Assembly: GCA_035578905.1 (NCBI GenBank)
Contig: JAQJVL010000260.1
Location: forward strand, 388,501-452,500
Length of the DNA: 64,000 bases
Source of the DNA: Stictocephala bisonia
Taxonomy: Eukaryota; Arthropoda; Insecta; Hemiptera; Membracidae
Direction: 5' to 3'
Shown here: piece by piece, positions 54,225 to 64,000 of the stretch
Layout of the letters: the number at the start of each line of letters is the position of its first letter
Position numbering within the stretch: position 1 is the first letter of the stretch
Notes under the pieces: model-generated
What the model was told of the DNA's origin: nothing
Seen by the model: the letters and a program-made list of their open reading frames with translations, nothing else
Database searches by the model: none
Made by a program: the position numbers and the translations under genes

Positions 54225-54960
54225 AATTCTAGGTCTTCGGGGTTCGACCGCGTCAGTTGGCTATGTACAAACATTGCCGACGTTTCGGCCACATTGCAGT
54301 AGGCCATCCTCAGGGCGAGACGATCACAGTCACAGAATTTGACTGGCAGGTACGGGCCGGGCTCGTAGGTTATATACCCGCCTGGTGGTGGTGGGGGTGT
54401 TCTGGTAACTTCCATACCGTTCCAGTCCTTCTTGGCTCCGGCTGCTTCTGGAATGTTCTCGATTATTTTTTATGCGTGGGGACTGCTGGCCTTCCGTTAT
54501 GCATTGTACTTTTAATTTACTTAAAATTGGTTTCCACGTATTACTTAATTCTAATCCACTATCTTTATTAAAATTGTCAGTATGCTTTCTTATTTCTATA
54601 GCTTCTAAGATTTTTCTTTCGAAATAATTATCAGAATTTACTAAAACGCTAACTTTGTCAAATTCTATTTCATAATTTGTTTTAAACGAGTGGTCGGCAA
54701 TTGCAGAATGTTCTATATCATTATTTTTAGTGCACCTGATGTGTTATTTTATTCTAGTTGAGACCAATCTTCCAGTTTCCCCCCACGTAGCACCTGCCAC
54801 AGCTACATTTGATATTGTATGTAGCTGTGGCATATCAGTAGTTGAGTACTGTGGCATGACATTACCATTACCTACTGCAATGTGGCCGAAACGTCGGCAA
54901 TGTTTGTACATAGCCAATTGACGCGGTCGAACCCCGAAGACCTAGAATTTGTTAGGGACA
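54225..54960. repeat. Penelope-type inverted terminal repeats with hammerhead-like core
   Basis: The segments 54228-54306 and 54872-54955 are inverted copies sharing GACCTAGAATTTGTTA, TTCGACCGCGTCA and CAATGT(T/G)-GGCCGAAACGTCGG. On the minus strand the left arm carries CTGAGGA (54313-54307), a GGCC/GGCC stem with an 11-base loop, then GAAACGTC (54286 down). This is the best-formed hammerhead-like layout in the window. The right arm keeps only the GAAACGTC half. The enclosed 560 bp (54310-54870) has no gene that I recognise. Confidence 0.65.
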
Positions 54961-54999
54961 AGAAAGCTGAAGTACAACTGATGATATCCAACTGTTATA

Positions 55000-55075
55000 A
55001 GTTCTTGTAGCGTTATCGGTAGTGTTTCGGTTTCAAGGCCATAAGTCTCCTGGTTCGAAACTGGCTTATACGCTT
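55000..55075 (+). other. tRNA-like fragment
   Basis: A TAGCGTTATCGGTAGTG phrase (A-box-like) is followed by TGGTTCGAAACTGG (B-box-like) about 40 bp later. The spacing is tRNA-like, but no consistent acceptor stem forms. Possibly a tRNA-derived retroposon piece next to the Penelope-type repeat. Confidence 0.25.
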
Positions 55076-55263
55076 ACTCTTTGCATAAGAAACACTGAAC
55101 TGTTATTTATATTTTTGACTGCTTATTTTATTGTTAACTCGTTTTAATTATTGAATTATTTGTTACATTATTTATCCGTTGCAATATTTTATTTATTTAT
55201 TAAAATATTTATTATTGTATATTCGACTTCTTGAAGTAGTAAAAACCAGTACTAACAATCAAA

Positions 55264-56950
55264 ATGTCTTTTGTATTAGAAGTATCAAAGACTGGTAAGG
55301 ACCCAATACTATTTAATAATCATAGACATCATGAAACGTATTCACTCATAATCGCAGGAGTGGCGATATTGTGTGGAGGTATTTGGGAAAATCCTGCAAC
55401 GCCGCAATAAAATCAAATTCACAGACGACTACTATCTATTCTTCGGTTAGATCATATTCAGTGACAATTAACTCCACCACCACAGAAGCGTCGCCTGCCT
55501 GCCACCACCACTGGACTGCACTCTCCAATACACCCATTACAGCAACTGTCTCCAGCCCTGTAGCTGATATAATTTCAACACCTGTAGTCCTGCCACCGAA
55601 TGATATATCTCCCTTCCCTTCCAACTCACTTGCAATTCTAACCCTTAATACTTCAGGGAGGAATTGGCAGAGCTTCGCAAGGAAATAAAGGCCGTATTAG
55701 ACCACTCAATTGAATCGGACCAACGACTGATACGATACATGAACACCGTATTTCTGCCTCAACAATCTTTGACAGACTCTACACATCATGAATAATCCTG
55801 TTCAGTTGAGAACACGTTAACGAACATACAGATACTACACTATCAAATGACGATAACGAATTCATTCGTTTAAATCATGAGAACACCAGTCTCAAAGAAA
55901 AACTAAAAAATGCGAAGGAAAAAATTTTAATATCTGGAGTCGGTAGTTAAGTCAAACAATAAAATATGTGATAGGTGCACAATATTAAATGAAGAAACTG
56001 CGAACATGTTGGATACTCCATTAGATGTCTTGAAGCAGAGATTACCCATCTGAAACAGCAAATAAGCAGTTCTCGCATCTCAGAATGTCAATTGCCAGAA
56101 ATAAGCCATACTAACAGATTTGAAGCACTGTCCGACATTAGCTGTAATGAAAGGGGTGACTCAGCATATACCGTAGTATCGACAAAAAGAAAAGTCAATC
56201 TAGAAAAAAGACAAACCAGACAAGAAAGAAGAATAGAGTGGTTAAAACAGCTATTAAGAACACCGTTCAATTCAACAATGTTCTGGTGGTTGGTGACAGC
56301 CACACTCGTCATCTATCCGCCCTAATTCAGGACTTGCTCGAACCAACAACCAGGTAACTGGAGTGTGCAAACCAGGAGCTGTCCTGCTGGAAATCGCTCA
56401 ACTTCTGCTCCGCCGCCCAACGGCTGCTATGTTATCATGGTGGGGTCTAACTATGTAGTAGCCGGAAGGGTGAATAATATTTCGATCACTAAGAGGACAT
56501 AATTCAGTAGTGTACAGCATACTCTCAAGCCCTTTTTGTGCCTCATGGGATATTCCCCACAGCAGTCCCATTCACCGGAAAATTTAACAAGTGGACAGCT
56601 TTATGACTGAGATCTGCAAGCGGCACGACGGAGTAGACATGTTGACTGTGTAGGGGATCGGCAGACAGCACTTCCCTTCTCACGGTCTCCACCTTCGAGC
56701 TTAGGGCAAGAGATTGCTAGCTAGCATTATAGTAGAGAAACTAGCAATGACTACTCCAAGATCACGTCGACTGGCAACCAGACCAAAATTCACGACGTAT
56801 TCCCAAATGGCCACCCATGAGTACGAGTTATATGTGGATACGGTGCTGAGAACCCCACCTTGTTCGGCGCATACATCAAATGGGCCAACTGACCTGACCA
56901 ACCGATCTCCTACTATGGATAAGGTTAGTGTACATAGACAGACTAACTAT
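55264..56950 (+). pseudogene. LINE ORF1 region: FLYWCH-like finger, coiled coil, SGNH-like segment
   Basis: It starts MSFVLEVSKTGKDPILFNN (55264). This is followed across a frame change by WRYLGKSCNAAIKSNSQTT (about 55372-55430), which fits the W-R-C...C-N-A end of a FLYWCH zinc finger. At about 55655-55760 REELAELRKEIKAVLDHSIE is a likely coiled coil. NRFEALSDI lies near 56115. From 56280 one frame gives VLVVGDSHTRHLSALIQ, like block I (G-D-S) of SGNH/esterase folds, and near 56428 CYVIMVGSNYVVAGRVNNI resembles the later G-x-N-D block with the Asp changed. CR1-type ORF1 proteins are known to carry an esterase-like domain. The FLYWCH addition is my inference from motif order. Confidence 0.55.
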
Positions 56951-57119
56951 CAAACACAAACTTGCCTTCAGCATTCTGTTTTTTAGGGTCCCCACTTCCC
57001 AGAAACGGACAAAATTAGTAAAATCAAGACAAACCCAAACAAAATCAAAATTTAAATCACCAACTCAATTCAAAATTCTCCACAAAAATTCACAATCAGC
57101 AACAAACAAGTTAGATGAG

Positions 57120-57720
57120 AATGAAATAGTTTGCAGTGAACTGTGTCTGGATCTGTTGGTTATAACCAAAATTGGGTTTAACATTGACAATATTGGTATC
57201 TGTCAGTTTCCGAATTTCAAACTAGATAATACAGAAAATTATTTATAAGAGGTGGTGTATCCATTTTCTTGAAATCAGACCTGTCATTCGAAGCCTTTGA
57301 TGTTGGTAATGCAACATGTAAGGATTTTGAAGCGACAGGAATAAAAATTTAAGCATTGAATAAAAGAATTTTTATTATCGGTATTTACAGGTTTCCAAAT
57401 GGAAATTTTGAACTTTTTTTTGTTTCAAAATTTGAATCTTTACTGACTGACATAAAAGACCAGGAACGTGATACGTTTTGTTGGGTGACTCACAAAAAAC
57501 AGACGACCTTCCCACAAAACAGTTTTGTAATTTACTCGATATGTTTGGGCTTCGATTATTAGTCAATTGTCCAACGATAGTGACTGATACATTACAATCG
57601 ACAATTGACAACGTCATTCCTAACATTCGCAGTGTCGGTGGTTGATACAGCAATTTCGGATCACTATGGCCAAGTGATTATACTGTATTGAAGGGGAAAC
57701 ATGTGAAAGATAGCCTAAAA
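57120..57720 (+). pseudogene. LINE endonuclease region
   Basis: Pieces in three frames give LLVITKIGFN, RGGVSIFLKSDLSFEAFDVG, IFIIGIYRFPNGNFELFF, LLTDIKDQERDTF and finally VVDTAISDHYGQVIIL. I-x-G-I-Y-R-x-P-N and the S-D-H motif are landmarks of AP-type endonucleases that nick target DNA for LINE insertion. The catalytic early Glu segment (E-T-W) is altered. Confidence 0.7.
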
Positions 57721-58299
57721 TTACAAAATGAGTAAGAGGCTTAAGGCCTGCAAACATACGACTCCTCAACAATTCTCTATCGAAAGAAAAATGGGACTTT
57801 TTAACTGATAATAACCTATCTTTAGAAAAAAATTCAAAATGTTTAATAACTGTTTTATATTTTATATTGATGGCTGCTACCCATTAAAAACTATAAAATT
57901 TAGAAACAATTTGTGAAAAATAAATGAATCACAAAAGGAATCCTGGTTTCACGAGAGAGACTAAAATGTTTGTCAAATATATATAAAATAACACGTGATA
58001 AGAATTTAAATCTTACTTTAGGCTTTACAAACAAACTTATAGGAAGGTAATTCAAGCAGCAAAAAAATATGATGTCTCAAAACAAATTATAGATTCCAAT
58101 AATGTTTATAAAACATCCTGGGACATTATAAACAATAAAAGCAAAGTCCGTAAACAAATTTAAATTGAAATAGAAAACCAAGTTGTTAGTGATGAACCAA
58201 CAATCGCTAACGAGTTTAACAGTTTCTTTGCCACTGTTGCAAATCAAAAAGGACTCCACCAGACATTAGATGCAATAATCCCCACTAAAAGGCAAGACC

Positions 58300-59105
58300 C
58301 AGTCGCTCATCAATGGCTTTGTTACCCGTGAGTGAGGAGGAAATTTTAAGAATTATCAAAGAGCTCCCAGCCAAAAAATCTAATGACCTAAATGCTGTTT
58401 CAATGTCACTCATAAAGAAATGCTTCAAGGATATCCTGAGCCACCTAACACAATTTATCAATTCTTCTTTTCAAAATGGGACAATTCCCTCATCCCTAAA
58501 AACTGCCAAAGTAACGCCAATATTTAAAAAAAGGTGATCATTGCTCAATCAATAATTATCGGTCTGTCTCAATTTGCCAATACTAAGCAAAATGTTTGCA
58601 AAAGCTTTTCTGTGAAGAATGCTTAATTTAAAAAAAACACAACCAACTATCTTAGAACCAATTTGGGTTCAGGAAAGGTAAATCAACCATAGACGCAGTC
58701 TTGAGTCTAATCGATATGGTTGTTGGGGGAATAAAATCTCGGAAACCCACCCTTGGTGTGTTTCTCGATCTGTCTAAAGCATTCGACTGTGTGGCACTTG
58801 AGTGGCTTGGTTCTTATCTTAACCAAATATCTCAATTCGTTCAAATTTCAGAACAACCTTGTAAATTAATCAATATATGTTACGGGATTCCACAAGGATC
58901 AATTCTTAGCACAGTTCTTTTTTATGTATGTCAATGACGTTGGAGAATCATTGCAGCAAGGAAAACTTGTCCAGTATGCAGACGATACAACACTATGCTT
59001 TAGTGCGAAATCGTCATATCTTTTGGAACAATACTTTTTTATTGAACTGAATAAATGCATCCAACATTTTTTCGACATCAATCTGAAAATAAATGTTTTG
59101 AAATA
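58300..59105 (+). pseudogene. LINE reverse transcriptase region
   Basis: The frame from 58313 gives VSEEEILRIIKELPAKKSND then LKTAKVTPIFKK. After a break come FGFRKGKSTIDAVLSLIDMV (58668-58720), LDLSKAFDCVALEWL (with the first catalytic Asp) and CYGIPQGSILSTVLF. Another break leads to YVNDVGESLQQGKLVQYADD then TTLCF, containing the Y-A-D-D active site. The thumb and 3' part after about 59105 are lost. Pattern and spacing fit jockey/CR1-type LINEs. Confidence 0.85.
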
Positions 59106-59164
59106 GAGTTTTTGAAATTTTGCATTACGTCCTTCTGATAAATATTGTCACCCTCGTGTGATGT

Positions 59165-62100
59165 TAGAAGTAGGGACAAAACTGGCAGTAATAGACCCGC
59201 TTTTCTGGCCTCTGATTGGTCGAGAGCGGTTACATGACTTTTTCAAGATGGCGGCGGTCACGTGACTCAGTCCTACCAACCTTGGGGGAATTTTCATAGA
59301 CATTTTTATTTGGATATCAAGGAAGTCATTAGGACTTGTCATTTGATGACGTTGTCATCTAGGACCCAATACTACCCTGTCCCATAACTCTTCCGGAGGC
59401 ATTCACTCTGAGTTGATCGCAATCACACTCCTCATGTAATCGCCATCTAACTTATATCATAAGGTCTGACAGCTATATTCCACTTCTCATGGTCAGACTG
59501 TAGCACCTTCGTTCACACAAGTCCATGACCGTGCCATTACAGTAGGCCAGGGCACAGTCACTATATGGGTCTATGACCACGCACGTAACGGATCGTACCA
59601 CCCGGACTTATTCATCTCACACCAAGAGTTATGATACAGAAGTAATGTATGACTTCTAGGTTTTTATTTCTAATTACTCTGGTTTTCCTTTTCAAACCCA
59701 AATTTCTGGAAGGAGTGTCATTTTTACTTAAACTACTTTCTATTTTTGTAATTGCTCTTTATTTGTGGGCTTTGTAGATTTGTAAAGAAATCTTCTCTAT
59801 GACCACGTAAGAGGATATATTCAGCAGCAATTATAACATATATGCCAGAGTCAAAATATTAATTTGACTGGCATATATGGCCCTGAAATTTTGTTCAATA
59901 CCAGTAAACTCAATGATAAGATAATTTGCAAGTTTTTGTTGCAATTATCCCTGCATGTAAAGGGTAATTTTACCTGTAGAGTTATATGGTACAAGTTTTG
60001 TTTTCTGAAGTATTAACAACCTCCAATGACTTCCTCAGCAAAAACTTAGTTTTGAAATTTCTGACTTTCGCCAAAGTGTCATGATAATCATTGACATTAA
60101 TTATTATTATTTCTTTATTATGAATATGTGAGGGGACCAGAAATACATCAATGTTATTTAAAATGTTTAATCATTGAGCTACTTAGGTAATTTAGCAATG
60201 CCAAATTTTATAAAATCAATTTAATTTTATGATTTATATGCTAAGAACTACCAGTTAATAAACACAGTAGTTAGCCCAGCCTAAAGGTGCGCATGACCTT
60301 GAGAAGAGGTTAGAAGTGGAACAGGGTAGGGGTACTTTACTAAAAATGTTATATTGAAAACTAGAAAATATTAAATATCAACGTAAAATAAATGCACTGG
60401 TAACTAATCATTTTGTATTCATTTTGTTTGTAAATATAACCTGTACCTTTAATTCACAGCAACTAATATTACTGTTTCTTTGGCCAGTTATTTCTGTTAA
60501 CTATGCCTACAAGATATTTCTAATAAACATCATTGACTATTTATAAATAGTAACATTTAAATAGTGTTAAATTAATATGTTTATTATTTATTTAAATAAT
60601 GTCAATTAAATGAACAAATAACGTATGGTTTTGATATTAAAGTGGTTGTTAACATTTAGTGATTGACAGCTGGAAAATAACAGATATTTGAAGACAAATT
60701 GTGTAGGTGGAGGTGGGAGGGGGGGACAATCTTCATCAGGGAGATACCACAATATTCAATACACTCAAGTCAGAGTCCCTGTCTGTAATAATCCAAATAA
60801 TTTAAATTTTATTCCTTCCTAATATTTATACAATTATTATTCCATATTGAATCCATAAGTTGTTTGGTTGTGATATTAGTGTATTATCATTATTTAATTA
60901 ATTTTCAACAACTTTCAACAACTAAAAACTGATAATGAAAACTTACATGATTCATTAAGATCCAAATAGCTAGGGCAATTTAAGGGACCTACAGGTTTAC
61001 TTGGAATCCAAACCACGAAGTATTGGTCTGATTTTCCACACAACATCCGAACCCTGACTATCATCCAACATGGACACTCCAGACTTCTCTAGTAATGTCC
61101 ACGTCGATGGCAACAATTGAGCGGACGCCGTGTCTGTATTAAGAGGACCGAGCATGAAACCGATCACCTAATTCTTAAACACTGTCCCCAAGTAGCTGGG
61201 TTACAGCAATGCGTCTCCATCTTGTATTTGAGAGTGTATTTACTATGTGACTGATGGGACCTAATTAAACAGTGTATTAAACGTGGATAGGAAGTGAGGT
61301 AAGGGGGGGAGTCCACAGAATTGATAATGAAAGTGACTGAAAGTAGCCGAGATTAAGTGTTTTTTTATAGCATATATATGAAGCTGGCCTAGGTAAAGAT
61401 TATGAATTTGTTACAGTACACGGACGCAAAGGTAGCCGAAGGTGGGTGAAAATAGGAAATTGTTATAGTACATGATGATAGTTAGGCTAATGAAGGAAAA
61501 CATATTGTACTAAGATGTAAAGCAAAGCTTGTAGTAACGGAAGCGGATGTGATAACTGCGATAAAGCCCGGCCACCGTACATTAGTAGACTTCGTAAGTA
61601 CAGTTAAAGTAATTTAGGTTGGATAGTCCGAAGATGGTTAGGATTTCAAGGAATCAGGGCTCTAGGGTAAGAGCGTACGAAGTTAACTGGAAGTATCTAA
61701 ATATAGCTAGCGTGTTAAGTACGCTTGACTTGAGGATGCCGGTGTGTGTTTGATATTAAACGAGATAAGGTATCCATATGAAGTTAACCAGAAGTAGATG
61801 GGAGGGGGTAGATGAAGGTAGTTAAAGGACCCTACAGTTAACAGTGTATTAAATAAGTAAATAATTAATATAAATAATAGCTGCTCCTTAATTTTAAAAT
61901 AAAACTTGTATTGCGGGTTGCCTAGCGTAAGAGTGTTAAGTATGTAAAATCACAGACTTGAGGGTATATAGGGGGCATTGGTAGGTAACGATTTATGTTA
62001 TCCGTATAAAGGAAGCCATAGATGAGTGGGAGTATCTGAAGGTAGGAGCGCATATTATATAAGAAAGCTAGGTTTACAGTGTATTTATTAAAAAATTGAG

Positions 62101-62700
62101 AAAAATTAATTTAAATAGGTAGGCTAAAAGTGCATGTGAGAAAGATTACTTGTGGCAGCTTGTAAAGTAGGGAGGGAGGGAGGCATCCAATCAGGTGCGC
62201 TTGCAATCAAGAGTTATGAGCTGTCGTTAATCATAATCAGGTGCGCGTCAAGGTCAACCTTGAGTATTGCGCGCCTGTCACACAACTAACATCCGGTCTG
62301 TGCAGTTGTGTTCTGGCACATAGAGTATTAAAATGTTATAGTGTATATATGATATATTGCATTTGTTATAGTGTATGTATGAAATAACACAGAGTACAGC
62401 TGTTTAATGTAGCACAATAGTAAAGTCCACACGCATGCGCGCCAGACCGGTAGCCTATGGTCGCCGGAAGTACCCGAAAGCATTTATTATAGTACATATA
62501 TAAAAGGCTGCCATCTTGGAAAAAAGTGCATTTTATATAGTTTAACAAGGGAATTTGAGGGAAAGTTGGGAAATCTGTGGGAAATTATTGGAGGGAAAAT
62601 TCCCGCAAGGTTGGTAGGACTGAGTCACGTGACCACCGCTCTCGACCAAACAGAGGCCAGAAAAGTGGGTCTAGAGTGATTTACATTAGTCGAGTTGGAG
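59165..62700. repeat. inverted-repeat pair, arms about 110-130 bp, 3.5 kb apart
   Basis: 59185-59300 and 62585-62690 are inverted copies. Shared phrases include CTTTTCTGGCCTCTG, GGTCGAGAGCGGT, GGTCACGTGACTCAGTCCTA and CCAACCTTG. The left arm has about 25 extra bases (near 59233-59258, TCAAGATGGCGGC) missing from the right. They could be the termini of a 3.5-kb non-autonomous element or two solo copies. The enclosed DNA (59310-62585) has no recognised gene. It includes GTAGCCGA/GAAGTTAAC-rich sequence at 61320-62100 and repeated ACAGTGTATTAAA phrases. Confidence 0.55.
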
Positions 62701-63063
62701 GTCGAGTTAGATGGCGAGTTAGTACTCGGCCTTCAACTCGCCCAGTGTAAACCAATGGATGAGTAGATTGACGGGCGAATTGGAAAAAACGGCGAGTTGG
62801 GGGTCGAGTAACAGTAGTTTCGTCATGTGGACAGCCACTCGACCACTTTTTGCCACTCGCGTTTCCCCCACCACCCGGATTTCAACGTTGCCGACAAAGG
62901 CCTGCCTATTCGCCCGATGTTAACAGTCTGCCCAGTTCCGTGAGCGAGTCGAGTGACAATTTGTATTTGTTATCGTGTTTGTGCAGTGCGTTTATTTGTG
63001 CAATAGTTTAAGTGGTAATTTACATTACTTTATAATTAATACCGTAGTTTGTGCTACATTTGA

Positions 63064-63366
63064 CATGAAGTGGAGTGAGGAGAAGACTTGCAAGTTCGTG
63101 GAGTTGTACCGCGAGGCTGAATGCCTGTGGAATTTAGCCAGCCCAAATTATAAAAATAAACAGATGCGTCAAACAGCCATTGAAAACCTTGTCAAAGATA
63201 TGGAGAAACATGGCTTTGGCATACAGGAGGCCAAACAAAAAATAAAAAACATAAGGTCTACGTACAATTAAGAAAAATTCTACTTACCTTCACTCAAATA
63301 GTTTGCCCTCATGGAGTCTGTTATGAAAGTTGGAAAAGGAGAAGTAGATGTTACAAGTAATTTGGT
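63064..63366 (+). pseudogene. MADF-domain protein, two in-frame stops
   Basis: MADF is a Myb/SANT-like DNA-binding domain found in insect regulators and in the second ORF of PIF/Harbinger transposons. The frame starts MKWSEEKTCKFVELYREAEC (63064), then LWNLASPNYKNKQMRQTAIE and QEAKQKIKNIRSTYN, matching MADF helices 1-3. A TAA at 63269 stops it. The same frame continues EKFYLPSLK, a TAG in a place where Trp is expected, and FALMESVMKVGKGEVDVTSN, reaching a good splice donor (TTG|GTAAGTAC) near 63367. Both stops are one transition away from sense codons (CAA, TGG). It may be a pseudogene or part of a decayed PIF-type element. Exons beyond the donor were not found. Confidence 0.7.
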
Positions 63367-64000
63367 AAGTACATTCTTTTTATTAAACCATAGCTTAAAT
63401 ATACATTAAACTAACTGATTTCTTGTGGCATCACCATCGATATATATATATTAACTACTTGATAAGTAACAGATTGGCTTAAACAACTGGCTACCGATCC
63501 GTAGAATGTTTTCGCAACCCGGTGAGAGTGGGGGTGTTGTCGTATATCTCGCATTGAAACACACAATTCCGGAAATGAGAATAAGAACAAAACAGGATCT
63601 AAATAAATACTGCCGTAAGTATAACCCCATTTCAATAAATAAACTAAGTTAGGTTTAAAGGGATAAGATGATGAAATTAAAGTTGTAAGTTAACTGGTAA
63701 GCATGAAACTACACAACATACCTTTCATTTTGTTATATCGTTTATGAAAATTAACTGTTAAATTACAAAGTAACCCAAAAACAACGTCCGTAAGCAAATC
63801 CGCCATTTTCTTGCTATTCAACTGACAGTTGCCAGTTGGCAACCCAGTGGTGGTGGGGATATCTGACCGTTGGTACCCATTCACAGTTACTAATCCAGTA
63901 GTTATTATAGATCGATGGGCATCACTGACGTTCATTGAATGGTTGAACTTGGCTTTGGTACATGTTAGCGGGCAACATAAAAATTTGCTTGTTTTTTCTT
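63367..64000. other. right end of window, no gene recognised
   Basis: AT-rich sequence with short minus-strand frames (for example 63411-63635) lacking any domain. It may be the intron following the MADF-like exon. Confidence 0.5.

Larger units (their letters stand above)
55262..59140 (+). mobile_element. jockey/CR1-type LINE, near full length but decayed
   Basis: In order on the plus strand: an ORF1 region with a FLYWCH-like finger, a coiled coil and an SGNH-like segment (55264-56470), an apurinic-type endonuclease region (about 57120-57720) and a reverse transcriptase (about 58300-59105). Every part is broken by stops and shifts. The 3' end is near 59140, before the inverted repeat at 59165. 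No target-site duplication was found. Confidence 0.75.

Overview
The window is eukaryotic nuclear DNA, AT-rich, with spliced exons and many transposon classes. The transposon set (P-like, piggyBac-like, mariner, a long-spaced DDE element, Penelope-like, jockey/CR1-type LINE, Ty3/gypsy, Helitron, hAT/pogo/PIF-type MITEs) points to an arthropod, most likely an insect and perhaps a hemipteran. The species cannot be fixed from sequence alone.

Host gene. I find one convincing host gene: PIGA, the catalytic subunit of the enzyme that starts GPI-anchor synthesis. It lies on the minus strand. Five coding exons (49695-49711, 41035-41191, 26424-26603, 21550-21668, 17761-17876) join with consistent phases and canonical AG/GT splice sites. 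They encode about the first 196 residues. The C-terminal half was not found and probably lies left of the window or in an unreadable block. The four introns (about 8.5, 14.4, 4.8 and 3.7 kb) hold much of the recognisable transposon content.

Layout. 1-7160: a hAT-type MITE with exact 8-bp duplications, a large inverted repeat, a poor-quality block (about 1740-4050), and a piggyBac-like pseudogene split by a pogo-type MITE and a gypsy gag scrap. 7164-16952: bounded by matching termini; much of it (about 7190-13010) is sequence of abnormal composition, then normal AT-rich DNA with a TIR repeat family. 17-26 kb: PIGA exons, a Penelope-like fragment inside a pogo-type element, tandem repeats. 26816-35291: a young but defective Ty3/gypsy LTR retrotransposon with 4-bp duplications. 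37362-38693: a mariner with one stop codon. 39-44 kb: a Penelope-type inverted repeat with hammerhead-like motifs and a Helitron helicase remnant. 45-49 kb: TIR repeats, a broken transposase with about 81 residues between the last two catalytic acids, and a PIF-type MITE. 50-55 kb: further hammerhead-like inverted repeats, a foldback element and a P-element-like remnant with a THAP domain. 55.2-59.1 kb: a decayed LINE. 59.2-64 kb: an inverted-repeat pair and a MADF-domain pseudogene.

Nothing here looks like a working novel multi-gene system. The most informative items are the PIGA gene model, the repeated hammerhead-like motifs, the defective but recent LTR element, the unusual transposase spacing, the LINE's compound ORF1, and evidence that parts of the assembly are base-corrupted.
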